Shown: positions 43,423 through 52,024 of the stretch, piece after piece | Layout of the letters: each line of letters starts with the position of its first letter | How positions within the stretch are numbered: the stretch's first letter is position 1 | Source of the DNA: Closterium sp. NIES-65 | Lineage: Eukaryota > Streptophyta > Zygnematophyceae > Desmidiales > Closteriaceae | NCBI GenBank assembly: GCA_948144175.1 | Contig: CANXME010000553.1 | Location: 744,001 to 808,000 of the forward strand | Direction of reading: 5' to 3' | DNA: 64,000 bases | Notes under the pieces: model-generated | The model's database searches: none | Told to the model about the DNA's origin: nothing | Seen by the model: only the letters and a program-made list of their open reading frames with translations | Program-made: the position numbers and the translations under genes

Positions 43423-44438
43423 TGTGTTGATTGTGCAAAACCTGCGCTTCAACCTGCTCTCGGCGACACAACTCATGGATTGCAGAGTCATCCTCAGCAC
43501 CGACATCGAGACGCGCGACATACTGCTCCACTTTCCGATGCCGAACAAGATGCGCAAGCAGATCGGACGAGCACACGCCGAAAACGGAGTATACGTTCTC
43601 AACTTCAAAATTCCCGACTGCAGCGGCGATTCACAGGAGCTGATTGACCTTGTCCCCTTGCGCTTCGAACACATTCATTGCCGAGACTGGAAGCACCCTG
43701 ACGGGCGTCCGTGGGTGCCACATCACCCACATCCGCGCGAGCTGGCACTGCATGTCCCCGACCCAGACGGCGTCTGCAGGGACTCTCACACACCCACGTC
43801 ATCGACAAGCTTGATCGCCGGACGTGGCCTTGCCGCCATCATCGAAGTAGAGCGTGACGCACCGCCTGAGGAGGGATTATCCCAACTAGAGCTGGAAACA
43901 GCTACGCGGGTTATCTTTGGCACACCAGAAAACCCTCTCCCTGGACCCGCATCCCAGCACCTCCAAGGGATGCTTCGAGGCGTCGGTGTCGGCACCTTCG
44001 ACACACACGGCAATACACCGAGGAAACGGCGGCAGGGGTATACTCTCACAGGCGGGACTCGAAGAAGAAGCTCTCGGTGGCACAAAAAGAGGCGCTGGCA
44101 CGACGCGAGGCTGAGGAACTCCACCAGAAAAGTCTCGTCGAGGCGCGCGGAACGCTCGCCTGGGAAACTGAGGAGGAGAGCGCCTCCAATGAAGGGGGGT
44201 GGGGGAGCGCTGGCGGATGGGGAACAAGCAACACTGGCGGCTGGGGCGCAGCAACGGGCGCAAACACCAGCGGATGGGGCGTCGTACATGGCGGCAAGAC
44301 AAGTGGTTGGGGTACTTCAGGTGAAGGTTGGACAGCCTCCCGCGAGGTCCAAAGGGGGGAAGAAGAAGCAGAAGAAGCAGCAGCACCTGCGATTGTCCCT
44401 CTTGGTCGCCCACTGCGCCATTCTGCACCTACCTTACC
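43380..44438 (+). pseudogene. pol: Copia B pol, protease-to-integrase spacer with WG/GW-rich segment
   Basis: After the frameshift the protease remnant continues (ITLNDVLIVQNLRFNLLSATQLM). It is followed by about 300 aa with no family I recognise. From about 44050 the most protein-like frame reads KEALARREAEELHQK, an acidic stretch, then GGWG-type repeats at 44190-44330: six Trp, each beside Gly, spaced 7-12 residues. The segment is cut by element 1 at 44438 and resumes at 52025. Confidence 0.6.
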
Positions 44439-44571
44439 TGTCAGAACATTATAGCTTACTCTTTTCTGTAGGCTATAGTGGGGTATCCCATAGGGGGTAC
44501 AACCCAATTAGGGTTTTATATTTGTACTCACTTCATTTCATAGTTCATTCATTCTCGTTCACTTCTTCTCA
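44439..44571 (+). repeat. Copia element 1 5' LTR
   Basis: TGTCAGAACATT...CTTCTTCTCA; contains TTTTATATTTG (about 44514-44524), a possible TATA-type promoter element. Identical to 51892-52024 by eye. Confidence 0.95.
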
Positions 44572-45673
44572 TGGTATCGAGCAGGTTCCCCTGTGGGAAT
44601 TGTTCTTAGGGCCCACCACCGCTACCTCGTAACTTTTTTTTTTCTGCCCGGAGCGCGCTCCGGGCCCTAGTACTTCTTTTTTTTCGATCTGCCCTAACGG
44701 CCCCTAGCGCCCGTACGCCGTCCGCCCTAGCGCCCAAGCGCCCTGACGGCCGCCCGCCCTAGCGCCCGTACGCCGCCCGCCCTAGTGCTCTGACGGCCGC
44801 CCGCCCTAGCGCCCGAGCGCCGCCTCCCTAGCGCCCTGACGGCCGCCCGCCCTAGCGCCCTGACGGCCGCCCGCCCTAGCGCCCAAGCGCCGCCCGCCCT
44901 AGCGCCCGAGCGCCGTCCGCCCTAGTGCCCGAGCGCCGCCCGCCCTAGCGCCCTGACGGCCACCCGCTCTAGCGCCCGAGCGCCGTCCGCCCTAGCGCCC
45001 GAGCGCCGCCCACCCTAGCGCCCTGACAGCCGCCCGCTCTAGCGCCCGAGCGCCGCCCGCCCTAGCGCCCTGACGGCCGCCCGCCCTAGCGCCCTGACGG
45101 CCGCCCGCCCTAGCGCCCTGACGGCCGCCCACCCTGACGCCTGAGCGCCGCCCACCCTAGCGCTCTGACGGCCGCCCGCCCTGACGCCTGAGCGCCGCCC
45201 ATCGTCGCCCCAGCGCCCTAGCGCCCGACGCCCGCGAGCCGCCCGTCGCAGCCGCCCGTGAGCTGCCTGTACGCCGCCCGCAGAGCCGCCCGTGCAGCCG
45301 CCCACGACCGCCCAGGCCGCCGTCCCTGAGCCGCCCGTGCCGCCGTCCCTGAGCCGCCTGTGCAGCCGCCCGCGAGCCGCCATTGCAGCCGCCAGCGAGC
45401 CGCCAGCGAGCCGCCAGCGAGCCGCCCGTCGCGACGCCCGCGCCGCACGAGCCGCCCGTGCAGCCGAGCCGCCCCAGCCGCCCGTGCAGCAGACCCGTCC
45501 GAGCCGCCCGCGCCGCCCCAGCAGCCCGAGCCGCCCAGGCAACCTCAGGAGCCGAGCTTCTGCTCCTCCGGGGCTGCTGCTGCTCCGAGGCTGGCGCAGC
45601 TGCTGTTCTGCCGAGTTGCTGCGCCGCTGTGCTACCCGACTCTTCCTGCCCGGTGAGACTATCAGCTGCTGCA
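44572..45673 (+). repeat. Copia element 1 leader: GC-rich short tandem repeats
   Basis: After the primer site, 44690-45240 is built of CGCCCGCCCTAGCGCC(C/T)(G/T)A(G/C)(C/G)G(C/G)CG-type units and 45240-45560 of GAGCCGCCCG(T/C)GC-type units. The gag-pol frame is open 97 codons upstream of the start used here, but that stretch is repeat, not conserved protein. Confidence 0.85.
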
Positions 45674-48600
45674 ATGGCCACCCCCAGTGTCCTGGCTTTT
45701 GACGCTGAGGGTCGCGCCATTGACTTTGCAGTCTGGATTGAGGACCTGCAGCTGTACTTACTGTGCGATGCGATCGATGAGGTTTCTCTCTTTGACTTTG
45801 TCTCTGGAGCTGTCCCTGCCCCTCCTGCTAATGCTGACCCTGCTGTTCGCTCCAAGTGGGCCACACGCGATGCTGCTGCACGTCTTGCTGTGCGTCGCCA
45901 CCTCCCTTCCTCCGAGCATGCTCACTTTAGTCAGTGCAAGACCGCTCAGGCCTTGTACGACGCTGTAGTTGCGCGCTACTCCTCCCCTTCCACTGCTACA
46001 CTGAGCCGCCTCATGCTACCGTACCTCTTCCCTGACCTTGCAGCCTTTCCCACAGTCACTGACTTCTTTACCCACCTTCGCGCTAGTGACACTCGCTACC
46101 GTGCTGCGCTTCCTGCTGCCTTCCTAGCCGAAAACCCCCCTCCCATGTACATCACTCTCTACTTTCTTGTCACCCGTCTTCCTGAGTCCCTTCGTGCTGT
46201 TAGAGACCAGTTTCTCTCTGTCTGTCCCACCACTCTCACTGTCGACCTCCTTGAGAAGTCCCTGCTAGCGGCAGAAAAGAGCATAGTCGCTGTAGGGGCC
46301 TCTCGTGGTGACCCGCGCACCCCCATCTTTGAGGGGTGTTCTTCTTCCCCCCTGTTACCCTCTGTCCCCTCTGCTGCTGCGGCCGACCTCGTTGGTTTGG
46401 AGTCGGTCGGTGCGGCGTCTGCCCCCAGCGGTAGGCGTCGCTCTGGCAGGCACAAGGGGGGCAAGGGAGCGGGTGGAGCTAGCGGGGGCGGTGGCGGAGG
46501 AGGTGGGGGCGGCGGGGGGAGTGCGGGTGGCGGTGGGAGTGGAGGCGGAGGTGGGGGTACTAGTGGCGGCGGTGGAGGCGGAGGTGGCGGCGGAGGTGGT
46601 GGCGGTGGAGGCAGTGGGAGCGGCGGGGGCGAGGGCGGCGGTGGCGGTGGTGGCGGCGGTGGCGGCGGTGGTGGCGGCGGCAGCGGTGGTCGGAGTGGCT
46701 TGTCCCAGAGGAGCGGCGCTGGGGGCGGCCAGCGCCAGCAGCAGCAGCAGCAGCAGCAGCGCTCTCGCGACGTCCCCGCCCCCCAGCAGCTCCGTGAGTG
46801 GTACTCACAGCATCAGCGTGGTGGGGCGTTCGGTCCCTGCACCTACGTCCTTCGCACCGGCGACCGCGCGGGTGAGCAGTGTGGGGGCACCCACGCCGCT
46901 CGTCGCTGCTTTGCCCGCCTGACCGACGCTTGGCGCCAGCAGTTTCCGGAGGCCTCTGAGATCCCCTGCTCGGGAGAGCTGTCTAGGGCTGGTGTAGCTG
47001 TGTTTGATCTTGACTTTGATGCTATTCTTGCTGCCATGTATGCTGTGACTGTTAGTGATGAGGGTGACTGTTACCGGTGCTTTCCGCCTGACCCGGGCAT
47101 AGGTACTGCTGTGTCAGGTGCCATTGAGGCTGCTGCTCTAGGTGCCAGTGCGTCTGTGCTCTCAGGTGCTAGTGAGTCTGCCCTCTCAGGTACTGTGTCG
47201 GCTTCTCCCTCCCACACCTTCACCCTTGACTCTGGGGCGTCTCGCTCCTTCTTTCGGGACCGCACCACTCTCACGCCGCTTAGTCGGCCTGTTGCGGTGT
47301 CCCTGGCTGACCCCTCTGGGGGTCCTGTCCTGTCTCGTTTCTCCACAGTCCTCCCGTGTCCGGCGGCTCCCTCTGGCACCCTGACTGGTCTTTACCTCCC
47401 CTCGTTCTCTACGAACCTGGTGAGTGGTGCCGACCTACAGGATGCGGGTGTCCACCAGTTCACTCCTGCTCGTCAGCGGGTGACACACTGCACAGAGGCT
47501 AGCACAGGTCGTCACCTGGCTACGTTTACACGTCAGCCAGGGTCGAGCCTGTACACACTGACCACTGCTTCTCCCCCAGTTCCTGCGTCTGGTAGAGTCC
47601 CTTCGTCTGGTCAGGTGTTTGCTGCAGCGTCCAGGTCTGTTCCTGAGTCTGCCCCCTGTTCGTGTCGCCGTCTGTCTCACGAGACTCTCCTCTGGCACCA
47701 CCGCCTTGGCCACCCCTCTCTGCTTCGGCTCAGAGGCATGGCCTCCCGTCTTCTTGTGTCTAGTCTCCCCCGGTCCCTCCCTCCCCTTCCTCCGGGCCCT
47801 GGCCCTGCCTGTGTCCCGTGTGTCGAGGGGCGCCAGCGTGCTGCCCCTCACTCCTCCCAGTTTCCTCCGACAGAGGCTCCGTTGCAGACGCTTCACATGG
47901 ACGTGTGGGGCCCAGCCCGCGTCCGTGGACAGGGTCACGAGCGCTATTTCCTACTCGTGGTTGACGACTACTCGCGTTACACCACAGTCTTCCCCTTGCG
48001 CAGCAAGGGTGAGGTCACTGAGGTGTTGATCGACTGGATCCGCGCAGCTCGTCTCCAGCTCAGGCGGAGCTTCGGCTCGGACTTTCCTGTTTTGCGTCTG
48101 CACTCGGACAGAGGCGGAGAGTTCTCCTCTGGCCTTCTCCGTGCCTACTGTAGTGCGCGAGGCATCCGCCAGACCTTCACGCTTCCGGACTCACCGCAGC
48201 AAAATGGGATTGCAGAGCGCCGCATTGGCATGGTCATGGACGTCGCTCGTACGTCTATGATGCATGCGGCTGCCCCCCATTTTCTGTGGCCGTTTGCAGT
48301 CAGGTACGCGGCGCATCAGATCAACCTTCACCCCAGGGTCTCCAGGCCGGAGACCTCCCCAGCCTTGCTGTGGACGGGGAAGGTTGGCGATGCGTCGGCG
48401 TTCCGGGTCTCGGGATCTCGGGCGTTTGTCCACGACTTGTCTGCGGACAAGCTGTCCCCTCGCGCTGCTCCCTGCGTCTTCCTGGGGTTCCCCCCCGACG
48501 CCCCTAGGTGGCAGTTCTACCACCCCACCTCTCGACGTGTTCTATCCTCCCAGGACGTCACGTTCGACGAGTCGGTACCCTACTACCGCCTCTTCCCCTA

Positions 48601-51600
48601 CCGCACTCCGTCCCTCCCCCCGCCCCCGCTCTTCCTGGTCCCAGGTTCCCCCCCGGTAGACCCCCTCCCCCCTCAGGGTCCTGCCCCTTCAGGTGTGTCC
48701 CAGGTAGACGCGGTCGAGCCTGTCGAGGTCACTGGTGACTCTGGTGCTGCTGCGGGAGCTGAGCCTGGGGGTGCTGGGACTGGAGGCGCTACGCTTGGGG
48801 GTGCTGAGCCTAGGGGTGCGGCGTCTGGAGGTGCTGAGCCTGGGGGTGCTGAGCCTGGGGGTGCTGAGCCTGGGGGTGCTGAGCCTGGGGGTGCTGAGCC
48901 TGGGGGTACTGAGTCTGGGGGTGCTGAGCCTGGGGGTGCTGAGCCTGGGGGTACTGAGTCTGGGGGTGCTGAGCCTGGGGGTGCTGAGCCTGGGGGTGCT
49001 GAGCCTGGGAGTGCTGAGCGTGGGGGTGCTGAGCCTGGGGGTGCTCCGCCTGGAGGTGCTTCGTCTTGCCGAGAGCCACTCTCCCCGCAAGAGTTGCGTG
49101 AGTGGTTTGCCCGGCGCTGGAGGCGTGCTGCTGGTGCTGGAGGTACTTTGGCTGCAGAGGATGGTGCTGGCGAGCGTCCCGGAGGTGCTCGTGCTGTGGG
49201 TACTGGAGCTGCTGGGTCTGAGGGTTCTCCTAGAGCTGGTGCTGCTGAGGGTGTTGGTGCTGAGATTGCCGCTGGCGGTCCGACTGACAGTGCTCCTGGT
49301 GGTGCTGCTGGAGGTTCTGGAGCTACTGGAGGTGCTGCTGGAGGTGCTGCTGGAGTGGGTACTCCTGCTGGGGGTACTGGTGCTGTCCCTGCTGTTTCTG
49401 GTGTCGCCGCGCGGCCCCGACCGTACTTCGTTCCGCTCCTGCAGCAGGTTCTTGGTCTTACACCTTCTCCTGGTCCTCCTCCTCCACCCTTAGAGGGTCC
49501 ACAGCCTGTCTCGTCACAGTCACTGCTACAGCCTGCCTCCCCTTTGCCTGCTCCTTCTCCCTACGCTGGTCCGACTGGAGGTCTTACTGAGCGTCGTGAG
49601 CCTGCGTCTCGTCCTGCGTCGCCTGTTCGTACTGCGCGCACTGGTGGTCGCGGCTCGCGTCAGCGTCCTCCTCCTGTCCGTGGCACGCACAGGATGTCTC
49701 TGCGTCCGTCCACTGCTCCTCTGCGTGCCCCTTTGCCTTCTCCTCCTGCTTCCTCTCTTCCTGCTCTTGCCGACCCGGAGTCGGACTCTCTTCGTGCTGC
49801 CAGTCCTACTGTCACGCGTCTCCTTGCTACTGCTGTCACTGACCCTTCTTTCGAGTCTTCTGCTGCGTCTGCCCTTGTCACTGAGCTCGTCGACTTTGCT
49901 GCGCGCTGTCGTCTAGACTACGCTGCTAGTCTTGTCGCTGAGTCTGAGTCTGCCTGTCCTCCGTCCGTCGGGGGTGAGTGTGCGCTTGGCACGGACGTCC
50001 TTGAGGACAGGCAGGAGGAGTTCCAGTGTCTGGCCGCCGCTTCACCTCATCTCGCGTCTGTACTGCTAGCCCCTGAGGGAGACCCGGACACACTTGACAT
50101 CCCGACTCCGCGCTCTTACGCGGAGGCGATAGAGGGTCCCTACTCCTCTCAGTGGCAGGCAGCTATGGATGCAGAGATGGCTTCCTGGAAGTCCACAGGC
50201 ACCTACGTTGACGCTGTTCCCCCTCCTGGGGCGAACATCGTCAGTGGCATGTGGATTTTCAGGGTGAAGCGGCCGCCGGGTTCTCCGCCTATCTTCAAGG
50301 CGCGTTACGTGGCTCGTGGCTTCAGTCAGCGGCAGGGAGTTGACTACTTTCAGACCTTCTCCCCCACCCCGAAGATGACCACTCTTCGGGTACTGCTGCA
50401 CGTTGCTGCTCACCGTGACTACGAGCTGCACTCTCTCGACTTCAGCACAGCTTTCTTGCAGGGCAGCCTGCACGAGGAGATCTGGCTGCGTCGCCCACCT
50501 GGCTTCACTGGGTCTTTCCCTCCTGGTACCCAGTGGAGTCTCCGGCGTCCAGTCTACGGTCTCCGCCAGGCGCCACGCGAGTGGCACGACACACTGAGGA
50601 CTACCCTGGCGGCACTTGGGTTTGCTCCTTCTACTGCCGACCCGTCGCTGTTTCTGCGCACCGACACCTCTCTGCCGCCGTTCTACATCCTCGTGTACGT
50701 CGACGACTTGGTCTTTGCCACTGCTGACACTGCTGGACTCACCTACGTGAAGTCCGAGCTGCAGAAGAGACACACGTGCACTGACCTGGGTGAACTGCGC
50801 AGCTACCTTGGCTTGCAGATCACCCGGGACAGAGCACGCCGCACCATTACCCTGACTCAGTCACACATGGTGCAGCAGGTCCTTCAGCGCTTCGGCTTCA
50901 CGTACTCCTCGCCTCAGGCCACTCCTCTGCCTACTCGCCACTCGCTCTCAGCTCTGCCTTCGGATGAGTCCGTAGAGTCGAGTGGCCCGTATGCAGAGCT
51001 TGTTGGCTGCCTCATGTACCTGATGACCTACACACGACCTGACCTTGCATACCCTCTTAGCATTCTCGCACGCTATGTTGCTCCTGGGAGACACCGACCA
51101 GAGCACATGGCTGCAGCGAAGAGGGTGTTGCGCTACTTGTGCAGTACGTCGGGCATGGGGCTAGTGCTTGGAGGGCGCAGTCCAGTGGTCCTCACTGGGC
51201 ACGCGGACGCTTCTTGGGCTGACGACCAGGCTACGCAGCGGTCGTCACAGGGTTACACCTTCAGCCTTGGTTCCGGCTCTGTTTCGTGGCGGGCTACCCG
51301 CTCGTCTTCTGTTCTCGGCTCCAGTTGTGAGGCTGAGATCTACGCCGGGGCTATGGCTGCACAGGAGTTACGCTGGCTCACCTACCTGTTGACCGACCTT
51401 GGAGAGCCGCCTCGTTCTCCTCCAGTCCTGTACGTAGACAACAAGGCCATGCTGGCCTTGTGTCGAGAGCAGCGACTGGAGCACAGGACAAAGCACATTG
51501 CTCTCCGCTACTTTCTTGCTCGTGAGCTACAGCAGCGTGGACAGTTGCGACTTGCGTACGTGGCCTCTGAGGCCAACACTGCTGATGTCTTCAGCAAGGC

Positions 51601-51679
51601 ACTTGCGCCTTGTGATCATCAGCGTTGTTGCACGCAGTTGGGTCTTGTGCCTGTCTTGCCTCACTTGCTCACTTCTTGA
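45674..51679 (+). CDS. gag-pol: Copia element 1 Gag-Pol polyprotein (2001 aa)
   Basis: Start chosen at MATPSVLAFDAEG because elements 2 (60079) and 3 (61958) start identically. Order: Gag (about 1-240), Gly-rich spacer (about 250-345), putative zinc-binding C389-x13-C403-x3-H407-x4-C412, aspartic protease D519-S-G-A, GAG-pre-integrase HHRLGH (675-680) with CVPC, integrase D743-D812-E848 (35 residues between the last two, DDx35E), a spacer of EPGGA pentapeptides (about 1030-1135), RT with YVDD at 1675-1678, RNase H D1845, E1888, D1922. It ends HLLTS with TGA. One frame for Gag and Pol is usual for copia. All catalytic residues are present, so a functional enzyme set is likely. Confidence 0.96.
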   Translation: MATPSVLAFDAEGRAIDFAVWIEDLQLYLLCDAIDEVSLFDFVSGAVPAPPANADPAVRSKWATRDAAARLAVRRHLPSSEHAHFSQCKTAQALYDAVVARYSSPSTATLSRLMLPYLFPDLAAFPTVTDFFTHLRASDTRYRAALPAAFLAENPPPMYITLYFLVTRLPESLRAVRDQFLSVCPTTLTVDLLEKSLLAAEKSIVAVGASRGDPRTPIFEGCSSSPLLPSVPSAAAADLVGLESVGAASAPSGRRRSGRHKGGKGAGGASGGGGGGGGGGGGSAGGGGSGGGGGGTSGGGGGGGGGGGGGGGGSGSGGGEGGGGGGGGGGGGGGGGSGGRSGLSQRSGAGGGQRQQQQQQQQRSRDVPAPQQLREWYSQHQRGGAFGPCTYVLRTGDRAGEQCGGTHAARRCFARLTDAWRQQFPEASEIPCSGELSRAGVAVFDLDFDAILAAMYAVTVSDEGDCYRCFPPDPGIGTAVSGAIEAAALGASASVLSGASESALSGTVSASPSHTFTLDSGASRSFFRDRTTLTPLSRPVAVSLADPSGGPVLSRFSTVLPCPAAPSGTLTGLYLPSFSTNLVSGADLQDAGVHQFTPARQRVTHCTEASTGRHLATFTRQPGSSLYTLTTASPPVPASGRVPSSGQVFAAASRSVPESAPCSCRRLSHETLLWHHRLGHPSLLRLRGMASRLLVSSLPRSLPPLPPGPGPACVPCVEGRQRAAPHSSQFPPTEAPLQTLHMDVWGPARVRGQGHERYFLLVVDDYSRYTTVFPLRSKGEVTEVLIDWIRAARLQLRRSFGSDFPVLRLHSDRGGEFSSGLLRAYCSARGIRQTFTLPDSPQQNGIAERRIGMVMDVARTSMMHAAAPHFLWPFAVRYAAHQINLHPRVSRPETSPALLWTGKVGDASAFRVSGSRAFVHDLSADKLSPRAAPCVFLGFPPDAPRWQFYHPTSRRVLSSQDVTFDESVPYYRLFPYRTPSLPPPPLFLVPGSPPVDPLPPQGPAPSGVSQVDAVEPVEVTGDSGAAAGAEPGGAGTGGATLGGAEPRGAASGGAEPGGAEPGGAEPGGAEPGGAEPGGTESGGAEPGGAEPGGTESGGAEPGGAEPGGAEPGSAERGGAEPGGAPPGGASSCREPLSPQELREWFARRWRRAAGAGGTLAAEDGAGERPGGARAVGTGAAGSEGSPRAGAAEGVGAEIAAGGPTDSAPGGAAGGSGATGGAAGGAAGVGTPAGGTGAVPAVSGVAARPRPYFVPLLQQVLGLTPSPGPPPPPLEGPQPVSSQSLLQPASPLPAPSPYAGPTGGLTERREPASRPASPVRTARTGGRGSRQRPPPVRGTHRMSLRPSTAPLRAPLPSPPASSLPALADPESDSLRAASPTVTRLLATAVTDPSFESSAASALVTELVDFAARCRLDYAASLVAESESACPPSVGGECALGTDVLEDRQEEFQCLAAASPHLASVLLAPEGDPDTLDIPTPRSYAEAIEGPYSSQWQAAMDAEMASWKSTGTYVDAVPPPGANIVSGMWIFRVKRPPGSPPIFKARYVARGFSQRQGVDYFQTFSPTPKMTTLRVLLHVAAHRDYELHSLDFSTAFLQGSLHEEIWLRRPPGFTGSFPPGTQWSLRRPVYGLRQAPREWHDTLRTTLAALGFAPSTADPSLFLRTDTSLPPFYILVYVDDLVFATADTAGLTYVKSELQKRHTCTDLGELRSYLGLQITRDRARRTITLTQSHMVQQVLQRFGFTYSSPQATPLPTRHSLSALPSDESVESSGPYAELVGCLMYLMTYTRPDLAYPLSILARYVAPGRHRPEHMAAAKRVLRYLCSTSGMGLVLGGRSPVVLTGHADASWADDQATQRSSQGYTFSLGSGSVSWRATRSSSVLGSSCEAEIYAGAMAAQELRWLTYLLTDLGEPPRSPPVLYVDNKAMLALCREQRLEHRTKHIALRYFLARELQQRGQLRLAYVASEANTADVFSKALAPCDHQRCCTQLGLVPVLPHLLTS
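48757..49065 (+). repeat. 15-bp coding minisatellite (EPGGA pentapeptides) in copia element 1
   Basis: About 20 copies of GCTGAGCCTGGGGGT encoding EPGGA/ESGGA between integrase and RT. Element 2 has a matching array at about 56770-57020. Confidence 0.93.
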
Positions 51680-51891
51680 CTTTGCTTGTACCTTCACTTG
51701 TATATACTCTTGCTCTTACTTGCTTGACTCTTGTATATCTTTATATATGATCTTGCATGTGAACTGGCCTTGTGGGCCTTGAACTTGTGCTCGGAATGTG
51801 TGGTGACTTTGTGATCCACCCTGAGCTTTGCTTTGCTTTGCTTGACTGGTCTTGTGACCCCTTGTTCTCCCCCACTTTGCCTATGGGGTTG
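51680..51891 (+). other. Copia element 1 3' untranslated region and polypurine tract
   Basis: 212 bp between the stop and the 3' LTR. It contains GAATGTGTGGTGAC and GATCCACCCTGAGC, both also found next to the tract in element 2 and N3. Confidence 0.85.
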
Positions 51892-52024
51892 TGTCAGAAC
51901 ATTATAGCTTACTCTTTTCTGTAGGCTATAGTGGGGTATCCCATAGGGGGTACAACCCAATTAGGGTTTTATATTTGTACTCACTTCATTTCATAGTTCA
52001 TTCATTCTCGTTCACTTCTTCTCA
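51892..52024 (+). repeat. Copia element 1 3' LTR
   Basis: 133 bp, identical by eye to 44439-44571; followed by the TTACC target duplication. Confidence 0.95.

Larger units (their letters stand above)
44439..52024 (+). mobile_element. Copia element 1: complete, apparently intact Ty1/copia retrotransposon (7586 bp)
   Basis: LTRs 44439-44571 and 51892-52024 (133 bp each) look identical base for base. Target duplication TTACC at 44434-44438 and 52025-52029. Primer site TGGTATCGAGCAGG at 44572-44585; polypurine tract CTATGGGGTTG at 51881-51891. A 1.1-kb GC-rich leader precedes one uninterrupted gag-pol frame. Identical LTRs and an open frame mean a recent insertion that may still be mobile. It inserted into copia B. 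Confidence 0.97.

Noticed and set aside
45039..45864. Arg/Gly/Ala-rich frames opposite the copia leader
   Set aside because: Repeat-driven; the opposite strand carries the retrotransposon leader and gag start.
46434..46700. Gly-rich tract as an independent Gly-rich protein gene
   Set aside because: It is in frame with, and internal to, the copia Gag-Pol; siblings have the same tract.
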